From: Pseudooceanicola aestuarii
GTDB taxonomy: Bacteria; Pseudomonadota; Alphaproteobacteria; Rhodobacterales; Rhodobacteraceae
Length of the DNA stretch: 64,000 bases
Direction: 5' to 3'
Assembly (NCBI RefSeq): GCF_010614805.1
Contig: NZ_JAAFZC010000001.1
Span: 2,272,001 to 2,336,000, forward strand
Shown here: positions 25,333 to 34,319 of the stretch, piece by piece
Position numbering within the stretch: the first letter of the stretch is position 1
How the letters are laid out: every line of letters starts with the position of its first letter
Notes under the pieces: model-generated
Seen by the model: only the letters and a program-made list of their open reading frames with translations
Database searches by the model: none
Told to the model about the DNA's origin: nothing
Position numbers and translations under genes: made by a program

Positions 25333-25599
25333 TCAGCCCTGGCGAGGCGGATGCGGTGGCTGGCGCCAATTGCGCAGCCCGCGAAGGTCCAGCGCGACCA
25401 GCGCCAGGCCCAACGGCAGCATCCAGAAGCCCAGGATCGGCAGGAACCCGAACAGCCCGCCCAGAATCAGCAGCAGGCCCAGCACGCTGCGCACCACCGG
25501 CGGCAGAGTCCGCCGGGCGCGGACCTGGAACCGCGCCAGCCGCCCGCGCCATCCCCGGCGCAGGCCCTTGGGCGATCCGGGGCGGCGGGGCGGGGCCAT
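25333..25599 (-). CDS. PGPGW-family small membrane protein
   Basis: An 88-residue basic protein with a hydrophobic core VRSVLGLLLILGGLFGFLPILGFWMLPLGLALVALD that could form two short membrane helices, followed by a proline-rich tail. This arrangement matches the PGPGW transmembrane family of unknown function. The ATG at 25599 directly abuts the pepF stop, so the two are probably co-transcribed. Confidence 0.65.
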   Translation of the reverse strand: MAPPRRPGSPKGLRRGWRGRLARFQVRARRTLPPVVRSVLGLLLILGGLFGFLPILGFWMLPLGLALVALDLRGLRNWRQPPHPPRQG

Positions 25600-25600
25600 C

Positions 25601-27424
25601 TCAGTCTTCCATGGCTTCCAGCTCATCGATCATCCCGGCGATCATCGACAGGCCCTTGTCCCAGAACGCCGGGTCAGAGGCATCGAGGCCGAAGGGCGCC
25701 AGCAATTCCTTGTGGTGTTTCGAACCGCCCGCCTTGAGCATGTCGAAGTACTTTTCCTGGAACCCGTCCGGCTGGTCCTGGTAGACGGCATAGAGCGCGT
25801 TCACCAGCCCGTCGCCAAAGGCATAGGCGTAGACGTAGAATGGCGAATGCACGAAATGCGGCACGTAGGACCAGAAGGATTCGTAGCCTTCCATGAAGTC
25901 GAAGGCCGGGCCCAGGCTTTCGGCCTGAACGGACATCCACAGCGCGTTTATGTCCTCTACCGTCAATTCGCCGCCGCGACGCGCCTCGTGCAGCTTGCAT
26001 TCGAAATCGTAGAAGGCGATCTGGCGCACGACCGTGTTGATCATGTCCTCGACCTTGCCGGCCAGCAGGGTCTTGCGTTCCTCCTGCGTGGTGGCACGGT
26101 CCAGCAACGCGCGGAAGGTCAGCATCTCTCCGAAGACCGACGCGGTTTCCGCCAACGTCAGCGGGGTGGAGGACAGCATTTCCCCCTGTCCGGCCGCCAG
26201 TACCTGGTGCACGCCGTGGCCCAGCTCATGGGCCAGGGTCATCACGTCGCGCGGTTTTCCCAGGTAGTTCAGCATCACGTAGGGATGCACATCCGTGACG
26301 GTGGGGTGGGCGAACGCGCCGGGGGCCTTGCCCGGTTTCACACCCGCGTCGATCCACCCCTTGTCGAAGAAGGGCGCCGCGATGTCGGCCATGCGGGGAT
26401 CGAACCCGGCATAGGCATCCATCACGGTCTGGCGCGCCTCGGCCCAATCGACGGTTTTCTGGGTCTCGCTGGGCAGGGGGGCATTGCGATCCCAGACCTG
26501 CATCCGGTCCAGTTCCAGCCATTTCCGTTTCAGCTCGTAATAACGATGGGACAGCTTCGGATAGGCCTGCACCACGGCGTTGCGCAGTGCCTCCACCACC
26601 TCGGGTTCGACGTGGTTGGACAGGTGGCGCCCGGTTTGCGGATTGGGCATTCCGCGCCAGCGGTCGATGACCTCCTTCTCCTTGGCCTGTGTGTTGTGGA
26701 CCCGGGCAAAGATCCGCAGATTCTGCCCCAGCACGCGGGCCAGTTCGCGGGCGGCGGCCTCGCGTTTCCTGCGACAAGGGTCGGTCAGCAGGTTCAGCGT
26801 GCCTTCGATGTTCAGCTCGTCCTCCTCGACGACGAAGGTCAGGCCCGCGATCGTCTCGTCGAACAGCTTTTCCCAGGCGTCGCCGACAACCCCCAGATCA
26901 TGCAGGAACTTTTCCAGCTCGTCGGACAGCTGGAAGGGTTTCATCGTGCGGATCCGGTCGAACACGGGCTTGTAGCGCGCCAATTCGGGGTCCTCGGCGA
27001 ACAGCCCGTCCAGGTGGTCGTCCGGCAGGCGGTTGACCTCCAGCGTGAAAAACACCAGCGGCGTGGTAAAGGTGGTGATCCGGTCCTGCATGTCCGACAG
27101 GAATTTGGCGCGCTCGCCATCCGTCGTCATCTGGTAGTAGCGCAGGCCCGCAAAGGACATGATCCGCCCCGACACGGATTGGATGGTTTCGTTGCGCTTC
27201 ACGCAATCCAGGAAGCCGGCGGCGTCGAGGCTGGCCAACTGCCCCTCGAAATCGTCGGCAAAGCTGCGGCAGGCCTGTTCCAGCCAGTCCAGATCGCGCT
27301 TCAGCTCGGTGGCGTCGGCTCCGGTGTACAGGTCCGACAGATCCCATTCGGGCAGATCGCCCAGCGGGGTATCGGATTGGCCGGTGGCCTTGGCGTCGTG
27401 GACGGGAAACGGGGTCGGGAACAT
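25601..27424 (-). CDS. pepF: M3-family oligoendopeptidase F
   Basis: A 607-residue cytoplasmic zinc oligopeptidase. The zinc motif is in TLAHELGHGVHQVL (HExxH), with the third ligand glutamate about 28 residues later in TLAETASVFGEML. The N-terminal PepF domain (LSDLYTG) and an all-helical body are typical. It degrades short peptides, matching the peptide-use theme of the region. It is the first gene before the PGPGW gene. The ATG at 27424 has AGGCTTCTC-like poor spacing but is the only plausible start. Confidence 0.93.
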   Translation of the reverse strand: MFPTPFPVHDAKATGQSDTPLGDLPEWDLSDLYTGADATELKRDLDWLEQACRSFADDFEGQLASLDAAGFLDCVKRNETIQSVSGRIMSFAGLRYYQMTTDGERAKFLSDMQDRITTFTTPLVFFTLEVNRLPDDHLDGLFAEDPELARYKPVFDRIRTMKPFQLSDELEKFLHDLGVVGDAWEKLFDETIAGLTFVVEEDELNIEGTLNLLTDPCRRKREAAARELARVLGQNLRIFARVHNTQAKEKEVIDRWRGMPNPQTGRHLSNHVEPEVVEALRNAVVQAYPKLSHRYYELKRKWLELDRMQVWDRNAPLPSETQKTVDWAEARQTVMDAYAGFDPRMADIAAPFFDKGWIDAGVKPGKAPGAFAHPTVTDVHPYVMLNYLGKPRDVMTLAHELGHGVHQVLAAGQGEMLSSTPLTLAETASVFGEMLTFRALLDRATTQEERKTLLAGKVEDMINTVVRQIAFYDFECKLHEARRGGELTVEDINALWMSVQAESLGPAFDFMEGYESFWSYVPHFVHSPFYVYAYAFGDGLVNALYAVYQDQPDGFQEKYFDMLKAGGSKHHKELLAPFGLDASDPAFWDKGLSMIAGMIDELEAMED

Positions 27425-27585
27425 GAGAAGCCTCGCCAGGTTACGGATCTTTCAGACATATTGTCATAGCCTTCGGACAACAAGGGAAGCCTGCGCGCTA
27501 AATCCGGCCCGTTCGGCGCGCCGGACAGGTCGGCTGCGTCGGGCGCCCCATGCCGCGCCGAGGGATCGGCGCGGGCGGGGGCGGG

Positions 27586-28527
27586 TCAGTCAGGGCCGTG
27601 CGCGTCGAAATGCGCCACCGCCATGTCAAAGACACGGGTCCGGGTGGCGGGGTCTTCCATCATCACCTCGTGGCGACCGCCCGGCAGCATCTCCAGCCGT
27701 CCACCGGGCCAGCCGTCCATCCGCGCGCGGATCCGGTCGGCGGAGACGATTTCCTCGTCCGTGCCCAGAAAAGTCAGGCCGGGCACATCCGGCGCGGGCA
27801 GGCGGGACAGGCGCCGGGTCTCGAACAGGGCTTCGTACAGCCAATGCATCGTCGGCCCGCCCAACCCCAGTTCGGGATGCGCGCGGGTCTGGCGCTGCAT
27901 GTAGTTGTACATCTCCGTATCGGTGGTCAGCTTGTTGTCCTCGAATGTCTCGGCCAGCACGTAGCTTTCGGCCTTGGTGCCCGGAGACAGCCGTTCGCCC
28001 AACCCCAGCCGGGCAGACGCGGCTGACAGCGCCCAGGCCACCGGCCGCAGGGCCAGCGGCAATTCGATGCCCCACATCGGCCCGGTGAACGCGGCAGAGG
28101 CGACGGGCAGCCCCTCCATCAGCGCGCGCAGCCCGATGGCGCCACCCATGGAATGGCCCACCAGGTGCCAGGGCGCGGGCAGGTCCAGGCCGGGCATTGC
28201 GGCCACGACCGCCGCGGCATCGGCCTGATAATCCGAGAAATGGCCGACGTGACCCACCGCCGGATCGCCCGCGACCCGGTCGGCCAGCCCCTGGCCGCGC
28301 CAGTCGACGGCCAGCGTGGCATAACCCCGCATCGCGAAATCGGCGGCGGCGCGGCCGTATTTCTCGATGTATTCGGTGCGGCCGGGGAACAGCAGAACCG
28401 TCCCCCGTGCTCCGTCGCAGGGCCAGTACCCGACCCGGATGCGCACGCCGTCCGACGCGGTCAGCCAGACGGCGCGGCCCCCGGCGGGGCCCTCATCGAC
28501 ATCTGCGTGAAACGGTGCCTGCGTCAT
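27586..28527 (-). CDS. Alpha/beta hydrolase (monoglyceride lipase/lysophospholipase-like)
   Basis: A 313-residue serine hydrolase. VGHSMGG holds the nucleophile, the oxyanion region is LLFPGRTEYIEKYG, and the histidine lies in the C-terminal MLPGGRHEVMME. The segment LAVDWRGQGLAD is typical of PldB-like lysophospholipases. The substrate is not determined. It begins 3 bases after the SCP2 gene stop, so the two are probably one operon. Confidence 0.85.
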   Translation of the reverse strand: MTQAPFHADVDEGPAGGRAVWLTASDGVRIRVGYWPCDGARGTVLLFPGRTEYIEKYGRAAADFAMRGYATLAVDWRGQGLADRVAGDPAVGHVGHFSDYQADAAAVVAAMPGLDLPAPWHLVGHSMGGAIGLRALMEGLPVASAAFTGPMWGIELPLALRPVAWALSAASARLGLGERLSPGTKAESYVLAETFEDNKLTTDTEMYNYMQRQTRAHPELGLGGPTMHWLYEALFETRRLSRLPAPDVPGLTFLGTDEEIVSADRIRARMDGWPGGRLEMLPGGRHEVMMEDPATRTRVFDMAVAHFDAHGPD

Positions 28528-28530
28528 TGG

Positions 28531-28821
28531 TCAGGCCAGCGCCGCGCCCAGCTGCATCGCCTTGCCCATGTCGCCATCGACCGCCAGATCGCCCGACATG
28601 AAGGCGGAGGTGGCGTTGACTTCGCCGGACACGATGCCCTCGAACGTCTCGCGGGAGGCGGTCAGGGTCACGTCGGCGTCCTCATCGGCGGCGCGGGCGC
28701 CGGCGCTGTCCACGAAAACCGCGCCTTCGCCTTCGATGACGAACTTGGCGGTGCCGTCGATACCTTCGCCGCCCAGCTTCTCGTTCAGGGCGGCCACGGC
28801 CTTGTCGATCGTCTCGCTCAT
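28531..28821 (-). CDS. SCP2 sterol-binding-domain lipid carrier
   Basis: A 96-residue single-domain SCP2 protein, a small hydrophobic-ligand carrier. The pattern AKFVIEGEGAVFVD ... DADVTLTASRETFEGIVSGE ... AFMSGDLAVDGDMGKAMQL is the whole SCP2 fold. The ATG at 28821 is chosen because it starts the usual MSETIDKAV. It is co-transcribed with the hydrolase, suggesting a link to lipid turnover. Confidence 0.88.
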   Translation of the reverse strand: MSETIDKAVAALNEKLGGEGIDGTAKFVIEGEGAVFVDSAGARAADEDADVTLTASRETFEGIVSGEVNATSAFMSGDLAVDGDMGKAMQLGAALA

Positions 28822-28890
28822 GATCTTGTCCTTCACATTTGCGCCAAGGGGCTGGTCACGCCCGTGGCCTGCGTTACACTCCGTGTCGAT

Positions 28891-29577
28891 ATGGTAGCAT
28901 TCTTTCCCACTGGCAAAGGTTTCATGACGGTTTGTGCCGCAGCGTCACTGGCGCTGGCGGTGCCCGCAGGGCTGCCCGCCTTCGCCCAGGAGGTGCCCCC
29001 GCCCGAGGACGCGCCGATGCGGGACCGCGCCGCACCAGCGGACCGGATGGCCCCCGAAGGCGCCGTCCCCCCAGATCCTTCTCCGGAGGAGGGCGCGCGC
29101 CGCGATGACGTGCCCGCGCTGATGGCCCGCCTGCGTGAGGCCGATCCGGCAGAGGCGCGCGGGATAGACCGGGAATTGCGGCTGATCTGGTCGCGCTCAG
29201 GCTCCGCCGCGATGGACCTGCTGCTGCAACGCGGGCGCGATTCGCTGGATGCGGGGGATTTCCCCACCGCCATCGGCCACCTGTCGGCGCTGATCGACCA
29301 CGCCCCCGATTTCGCCGAAGCCTACCACGCCCGCGCCCAGGCCTATTTCCGGTCGGAGGAATTCGGCCTGGCGCTTGCCGATCTGCAACAGGCGCTGGCG
29401 CTCAACCCCGATCATTTCGCCGTGGTCTACGGCATGTCCGTCATCCTGGAGCAGATCGGCCGGGAGGCGGAGGCGCATGACGGTTTCAGCGCCATCCTGG
29501 ACATCTACCCGGCGCATCGAGACGCGGCCGAGGGCCGGGACAGATTGTCCCGCGCCGTCACCGGGTTGGACATCTGA
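28891..29577 (+). CDS. Secreted TPR-repeat protein
   Basis: A 228-residue protein with an N-terminal signal peptide ending near AFA-QE, a low-complexity Pro/Glu/Arg linker (residues ~35-75), and three tetratricopeptide-like units from about residue 115 (LDAGDFPTAIGHLSALIDHA, AYHARAQAYFRSEEFGLALA, VYGMSVILEQIGREAEAHDG). These likely bind another protein in the periplasm. The ATG at 28891 gives a charged signal-peptide start. The ATG at 28924, with AAAGG five bases before it, is a possible alternative. It is divergent from the SCP2 gene. Confidence 0.75.
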   Translation: MVAFFPTGKGFMTVCAAASLALAVPAGLPAFAQEVPPPEDAPMRDRAAPADRMAPEGAVPPDPSPEEGARRDDVPALMARLREADPAEARGIDRELRLIWSRSGSAAMDLLLQRGRDSLDAGDFPTAIGHLSALIDHAPDFAEAYHARAQAYFRSEEFGLALADLQQALALNPDHFAVVYGMSVILEQIGREAEAHDGFSAILDIYPAHRDAAEGRDRLSRAVTGLDI

Positions 29578-29601
29578 CGCGCGCGCGTATAGGCGAATTT
29601 C

Positions 29602-32600
29602 ATGGCCCTTCCGCGCAAGGTGTCGGCCGTTCTCGGTCCGACCAACACTGGCAAGACTCACTACGCGATCGACCGGATGCTGGGATACCGCACCGGGATC
29701 ATCGGGCTGCCCCTGCGGCTGCTCGCCCGGGAAGTCTATGATCGCATCGTCGCCGTGCGCGGCCCCTCGGTCGTGGCGCTGGTCACGGGGGAGGAACGGA
29801 TCGTGCCGCCGCGCACGCAATACTGGGTCTGCACGGTCGAGGCGATGCCCGAGGGGATGGGCACCGATTTCCTGGCCGTCGACGAGATCCAGCTTTGCGC
29901 CGATCCTGAGCGGGGCCATGTCTTCACCGACCGGCTGCTGCGCGCGCGCGGCACTCACGAGACACTGTTCCTGGGCGCCGAAACCATGCGCAGCGTCATC
30001 GCCGCGCTGGTGCCTGAGGCGGATTTCATGCACCGCGAACGGATGTCGCATCTCAGCTATGCCGGCTCCCGCAAGATCAGCCGGATGCCGGCGCGTAGTG
30101 CCATCGTCGGGTTTTCCGTCGACAATATCTATGCCATGGCGGAACTGATCCGCCGGCAGAAGGGCGGCGCGGCGGTGGTGATGGGCGCGCTCAGCCCGCG
30201 CACGCGCAACGCGCAGGTGGACCTGTACCAGAACGGGGATGTGGATTACCTGGTGGCCACCGACGCCATCGGCATGGGGTTGAACCTCGACGTGAATCAC
30301 GTCGCCTTTTCCGCCCTGTCGAAATTCGATGGCCGCCGGATGCGCCAGCTGGCCCCGAACGAACTGGCGCAGATCGCCGGGCGCGCCGGGCGCGGCATGT
30401 CGGACGGCACCTTTGGCGTGACAGGAGAGGCCCCGCCCCTGGATGAGGAAGTCGCCGAGGCGATCATGGAGCATCGCTTTACCCCGATCCGCAAATTGCT
30501 GTGGCGCAATTCGGACCTGTCCTTCGGTCACGTCGATGCGCTGATCGCCTCGCTCGAACGCGGGCCTGCGGACGAGCGGCTGATGAAGGCGCGCGATGCC
30601 GATGACCTGATCGCGCTGAAATCGCTGGCCGCCGATGTCGAAACCCGCGCGCGCGCCTCCGATCCGCGCGCGGTGCGGCTGCTGTGGGATGTCTGCCGGA
30701 TTCCCGATTTCCGGGGCATCAGCCACGCCGAACATGCCTCTCTGCTGGAGACGATATTCGGCCACCTGCATGAACGCGGCCACATTCCCAATGATTGGAT
30801 CGCGCGACAGGTGAACCGTATTGACCGCACCGACGGGGATATCGATACACTTTCGAAACGATTGGCCTATATCCGCACTTGGACCTATGTGGCGCAACGC
30901 AACGGGTGGGTGCACGACGAAAGTCATTGGCGCGGCGAGACCCGCGCGGTAGAAGACCGCTTGTCGGATGCGCTTCACGCGCGGCTGACTCAGCGATTTG
31001 TGGACCGGCGCACCTCGGTTTTGTTGCGCCGGCTCAAACAGAAGGAGGCCCTCTTGGCCGAAGTGAATGACAACGGTGACGTGACCGTCGAAGGCGAATT
31101 CGTCGGACGGCTGGAGGGATTCCGCTTCCGGCAGGACAAGGACGCATCGGGCCAGGAGGCAAAGACGTTGCGCCAGGCCAGCTTGCAGGCGCTGCAACCG
31201 CAGTTCCATCTGCGCGCGGATCGGTTCTACAACGCCCCCGATACCGAGATTGATTTCACCGAACAGGGTGGCCTGATGTGGGGCGACCAGGCGGTGGGCA
31301 AGCTGATCGCGGGCGCAGAGCCGCTGAAGCCGCAGGTCAGCGCTTTCGTCGATGACGAGGCCGGGCCTGAGGTCGCCCAGAAAGTGCAGCGCCGCCTGCA
31401 ACATTTCATCGACCGCAAGGTCGCCGCCCTGATGGAGCCGTTGCTGAACCTGCAACACGACGAGGCGCTGACCGGGCTGGCGCGGGGCTTTGCCTTCCGC
31501 ATGGTCGAGGCGTTGGGTATCCTGCCGCGCGGCGATGTCGCCGAGGAGGTCAAGGCGCTGGATCAGGAGGCGCGCGGCGCCCTGCGCAAGCACGGGCTGC
31601 GCTTCGGCCAGTTCACCATCTTCCTGCCGCTGCTGCTGAAACCCGCGCCGACCCGGCTGCGGCTGGTGCTGTGGTCGCTGTCCCAGGGGCTGGACGAATT
31701 TCCGGAGGCGCCGCCGCCCGGTCTGGTCACGGTGCCCGCGCCACGCGACGTGCCGCAGGGCTATTTCGCCATGGCGGGCTACCGTGCGGCCGGGGATCGC
31801 GCGATCCGCATCGACATGCTGGAGCGCCTGGCGGACATGCTGCGCGGTGAAGACAGCCGTGGCGGGTTCGAGGCCAAGGCCGACATGCTGTCGATCACCG
31901 GCATGACGCTGGAACAATTTGCGGAGCTGATGCAGGGTCTTGGCTACAAGGCCGAGAAGGGCGAGCGGGCAAAGCAGCGCGCGGTGGCCGAACCCGCGAC
32001 GCAACCGCAGGCGACCCCTGCCGCGGAGGGGAAAGCTCCCTCCGAAAACAAGGGGCTGGCAGGTGAAGTTGATGCAAAGGGTGAAGGTGGCAGCACCTCG
32101 TCCGACGCGACGGCGGAGCCTACAGCCGTGACGGAAGCACCCGCCCTGGACGCCCCTGCGGAGGACGCCACAACCCCGGCCCAGCCGCCGGAGGAGAGCG
32201 CGACCATGCCTGTCTCCGAAGTTGAGGCCGTGCCGGAGGCCGCTGGTGCGGAGACCGGCGCCGAAGCCGCGACCACGGCTGAGACGCCGACAGATGCAGC
32301 GCCCGCTGAGACCACGCCAGATGCGTCCGCCGAGGGCGCCCCCAAGGAAGAGGAGACGGAGGTTTTCTTTACCTTCACCTGGGGGGGGCGTGCCGGGGGC
32401 CGCGGCCGTCAGGGCGACGGTGCCCAGCGTGGCCGGGGCCGCAACCGCTCTGCCGGGAACCAGTCCGCTGGCGGCAAGGGCGATGGCAAGGGCCGTGGCG
32501 ATCGCGGCAATGACCGCAACGGCGACAAGCCGGGTGGAAAGCCTCGGGGCAAGCCGCGCGGCAAGGGGCAGGGCCCCCGCGAGGACAAGGCCAAGACCTA

Positions 32601-32685
32601 CCAGGCGCGGCCGCCGCGCAAGGAACAGAAGATCGACCCGGACAATCCCTTTGCCGCGCTGGCGGCCTTGAAGGGCAAGCAATAG
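29602..32685 (+). CDS. Suv3-like DExH RNA helicase with low-complexity RG-rich tail
   Basis: A 1027-residue superfamily 2 helicase, related to the mitochondrial Suv3 RNA helicase. Walker A is GPTNTGKTH (residues ~12-20), motif II DEIQL, and motif VI QIAGRAGRG near residue 257. The core and accessory domains run to about residue 790. An unusual tail follows: about 130 residues of Ala/Glu/Thr/Pro (acidic), then about 100 residues of Arg/Gly/Lys (GGRGRQGDGAQRGRGRNR), ending in IDPDNPFAALAALKGK. The acidic-then-basic tail probably binds RNA or a partner such as an exonuclease. It opens an operon with hslR and fdxA. Confidence 0.85.
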   Translation: MALPRKVSAVLGPTNTGKTHYAIDRMLGYRTGIIGLPLRLLAREVYDRIVAVRGPSVVALVTGEERIVPPRTQYWVCTVEAMPEGMGTDFLAVDEIQLCADPERGHVFTDRLLRARGTHETLFLGAETMRSVIAALVPEADFMHRERMSHLSYAGSRKISRMPARSAIVGFSVDNIYAMAELIRRQKGGAAVVMGALSPRTRNAQVDLYQNGDVDYLVATDAIGMGLNLDVNHVAFSALSKFDGRRMRQLAPNELAQIAGRAGRGMSDGTFGVTGEAPPLDEEVAEAIMEHRFTPIRKLLWRNSDLSFGHVDALIASLERGPADERLMKARDADDLIALKSLAADVETRARASDPRAVRLLWDVCRIPDFRGISHAEHASLLETIFGHLHERGHIPNDWIARQVNRIDRTDGDIDTLSKRLAYIRTWTYVAQRNGWVHDESHWRGETRAVEDRLSDALHARLTQRFVDRRTSVLLRRLKQKEALLAEVNDNGDVTVEGEFVGRLEGFRFRQDKDASGQEAKTLRQASLQALQPQFHLRADRFYNAPDTEIDFTEQGGLMWGDQAVGKLIAGAEPLKPQVSAFVDDEAGPEVAQKVQRRLQHFIDRKVAALMEPLLNLQHDEALTGLARGFAFRMVEALGILPRGDVAEEVKALDQEARGALRKHGLRFGQFTIFLPLLLKPAPTRLRLVLWSLSQGLDEFPEAPPPGLVTVPAPRDVPQGYFAMAGYRAAGDRAIRIDMLERLADMLRGEDSRGGFEAKADMLSITGMTLEQFAELMQGLGYKAEKGERAKQRAVAEPATQPQATPAAEGKAPSENKGLAGEVDAKGEGGSTSSDATAEPTAVTEAPALDAPAEDATTPAQPPEESATMPVSEVEAVPEAAGAETGAEAATTAETPTDAAPAETTPDASAEGAPKEEETEVFFTFTWGGRAGGRGRQGDGAQRGRGRNRSAGNQSAGGKGDGKGRGDRGNDRNGDKPGGKPRGKPRGKGQGPREDKAKTYQARPPRKEQKIDPDNPFAALAALKGKQ

Positions 32686-32691
32686 ACGGCC

Positions 32692-33075
32692 ATGGCCGGG
32701 GACGAAAAACTGCGGATCGACAAGTGGTTGTGGCAGGCGCGGTTCTTCAAGAGCCGCAGCCTGTCCGCCGCCTGTGTCACTGGTGGGCATCTGCGGATCA
32801 ATGGTCAGCGCACGGTCAAGGCTTCGCATGGGGTGGGACCGGGCGATGTGCTGACCTTCTCCCAGGGGCAGGTGGTGCGCGTCATCCGGGTGGAGGCCCT
32901 GGGCACCCGGCGCGGCCCGGCGCCCGAGGCGCAGGCGCTGTACTTTGACCTGGACCCGCCGCAGGACAAGGCCCCCGCCGACCCGCCCCCGATCGCCCGG
33001 ATGGAGGGCAACGCCCGCCCGACCAAGCGGGATCGGCGCAAGTTGCAGCAGATCCGCAAGACCGAGATCGACTGA
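32692..33075 (+). CDS. hslR: S4-domain RNA-binding heat-shock protein Hsp15
   Basis: A 127-residue protein of the HslR/Hsp15 family. The S4 domain is LRIDKWLWQARFFKSRSLSA with TGGHLRINGQ, and the tail is basic (KRDRRKLQQIRK). In E. coli Hsp15 binds stalled 50S subunits that carry nascent chains and helps recycle them. It begins 6 bases after the helicase stop, a gene order that recurs in Rhodobacteraceae. Confidence 0.85.
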   Translation: MAGDEKLRIDKWLWQARFFKSRSLSAACVTGGHLRINGQRTVKASHGVGPGDVLTFSQGQVVRVIRVEALGTRRGPAPEAQALYFDLDPPQDKAPADPPPIARMEGNARPTKRDRRKLQQIRKTEID

Positions 33076-33138
33076 CCCGGGTTGAATGATCCCCGAGGCT
33101 GGATTAGCTAGGCCGCAAGAGGCCCGAGCCGCGAGAGA

Positions 33139-33480
33139 ATGATGACCTATATCGTCAACGACAACTGCATCGCCTGCAAATACACTGACTGCGTTGAAGT
33201 CTGCCCTGTGGATTGTTTCTACGAGGGGGAAAACATGCTGGTGATTCACCCCGACGAATGCATTGATTGCGGCGTCTGCGAGCCGGAATGCCCCGCCGAC
33301 GCGATTCGGCCGGATACCGAGCCTGACATGGAAAAATGGGTCGAATTCAATCGGAAGTATTCCGAGATGTGGCCGGTGATCATCACCAAGAAAGACCCGC
33401 TGCCGGAGGCCGACGCCCGCGATGGGGAGCCCGGCAAACTGGAGAAGTATTTCTCCGAAACCCCTGGCGAGGGCGGCTGA
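33139..33480 (+). CDS. fdxA: Seven-iron ferredoxin FdxA
   Basis: A 113-residue ferredoxin with two cluster motifs: [18 protein letters not shown] and [16 protein letters not shown], the pattern of a [3Fe-4S] plus [4Fe-4S] ferredoxin. The C-terminal half ([17 protein letters not shown] and the rest) is the usual FdxA extension. Two tandem ATG codons begin the gene (33139 and 33142). It is essential or nearly so in several alphaproteobacteria, but its electron partners are not defined here. Confidence 0.93.
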   Translation: MMTYIVNDNCIACKYTDCVEVCPVDCFYEGENMLVIHPDECIDCGVCEPECPADAIRPDTEPDMEKWVEFNRKYSEMWPVIITKKDPLPEADARDGEPGKLEKYFSETPGEGG

Positions 33481-33509
33481 GCCAGGGTCGCATTGCGGCG
33501 CAGTTTGCA

Positions 33510-33558
33510 CACCCCTTTGATTCGGGGTGATTCTGTGTTATACGTTCACGCTACGTAT
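33510..33558 (+). promoter_or_regulatory. Hairpin and inverted repeat between fdxA and carD
   Basis: A perfect stem CACCCC (33510-33515) with GGGGTG (33524-33529) probably ends the fdxA transcript, though its T-run is poor. Ten bases on, ATACGT (33540-33545) and ACGTAT (33553-33558) form an exact inverted repeat with a 7-base spacer and overlap a TTATAC that could be the carD -10 element. The repeat could be an operator or part of the carD leader. Confidence 0.4.
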
Positions 33559-33699
33559 GAACAAGACTGCCTGCTCTCGTTTCCGGTTGCTGCCTGCCGG
33601 ACGACGTTCATCTGACGAAATTCGCGATCGTATCGGCGTTGCACACAGCGCCTGCGGTCCTCGTTTCGTCCGGACGTGGGCGTTAGAGGAAGAAACTCT

Positions 33700-34209
33700 A
33701 TGACAAAAGCCAAGAAACCCGAATTCCGTCCGAACGATTATGTCGTCTATCCTGCGCATGGGGTGGGTCAGATCATCTCTATCGAGGAGCAGGAGATCGC
33801 CGGCATCTCCATGGAGTTGTTCGTCATCTCCTTTGAAAAGGACAAGATGACCCTGCGCGTCCCGACGCACAAGGCGACGGAGATCGGGATGCGGTCCCTG
33901 TCCACCCCCGATGTGGTATCCAAGGCGATGACCACGCTGAAGGGCAAGGCCAAGGTCAAGCGCGCCATGTGGTCCCGCCGCGCGCAGGAATACGAACAGA
34001 AGATCAATTCCGGCGATCTGATCGCCATCGCTGAGGTCGTGCGTGACCTGCATCGCAGCGATGATCAGCGGGAGCAGAGCTATTCCGAACGCCAGCTGTA
34101 CGAAGCGGCGCTGGAACGGCTGACCCGCGAAGTCGCGGCTGTGTCCGGCGGGGATGAGGTCGCGGCGGCAAAGCAGGTGGATGAGGTTCTCGTCTCCCGT
34201 GCAGCCTGA
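33700..34209 (+). CDS. carD: CarD/CdnL-family transcription regulator
   Basis: A 169-residue CarD-family protein, which binds the RNA polymerase beta subunit and stabilises open complexes, notably at rRNA promoters. The N-terminal Tudor-like RNA polymerase-interaction domain is PNDYVVYPAHGVGQIISIEE; the helical DNA-binding part follows. The ATG at 33700 has GAGGAAG upstream and starts the family N-terminus; the in-frame ATG at 33676 is not needed. It is followed by a clear terminator. The gene order with fdxA is common in this family. Confidence 0.92.
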   Translation: MTKAKKPEFRPNDYVVYPAHGVGQIISIEEQEIAGISMELFVISFEKDKMTLRVPTHKATEIGMRSLSTPDVVSKAMTTLKGKAKVKRAMWSRRAQEYEQKINSGDLIAIAEVVRDLHRSDDQREQSYSERQLYEAALERLTREVAAVSGGDEVAAAKQVDEVLVSRAA

Positions 34210-34243
34210 CGCGAAAGGGTGAAGACCCGGTAAAGATCCGAAC

Positions 34244-34271
34244 AAGCCGTGGCCCCGTGCTGCGGCTTTTT
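34244..34271 (+). terminator. Intrinsic terminator after carD
   Basis: AAGCCG (34244-34249) pairs with CGGCTT (34263-34268), and the stem ends in a run of five T. It lies 35 bases past the carD stop and separates it from the converging cobS. Confidence 0.75.
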
Positions 34272-34319
34272 CACGTCCCGGGGGGCGGCGGGGGGCACGC
34301 CTTCAGGCTCTGCCGGGCA

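Noticed and set aside
29197..33510. A 1437-codon open frame on the reverse strand
   Set aside because: It is the mirror of the Suv3-like helicase, hslR and fdxA genes in very GC-rich DNA. It has no domain and its product is biased toward Gln, His, Arg and Gly.
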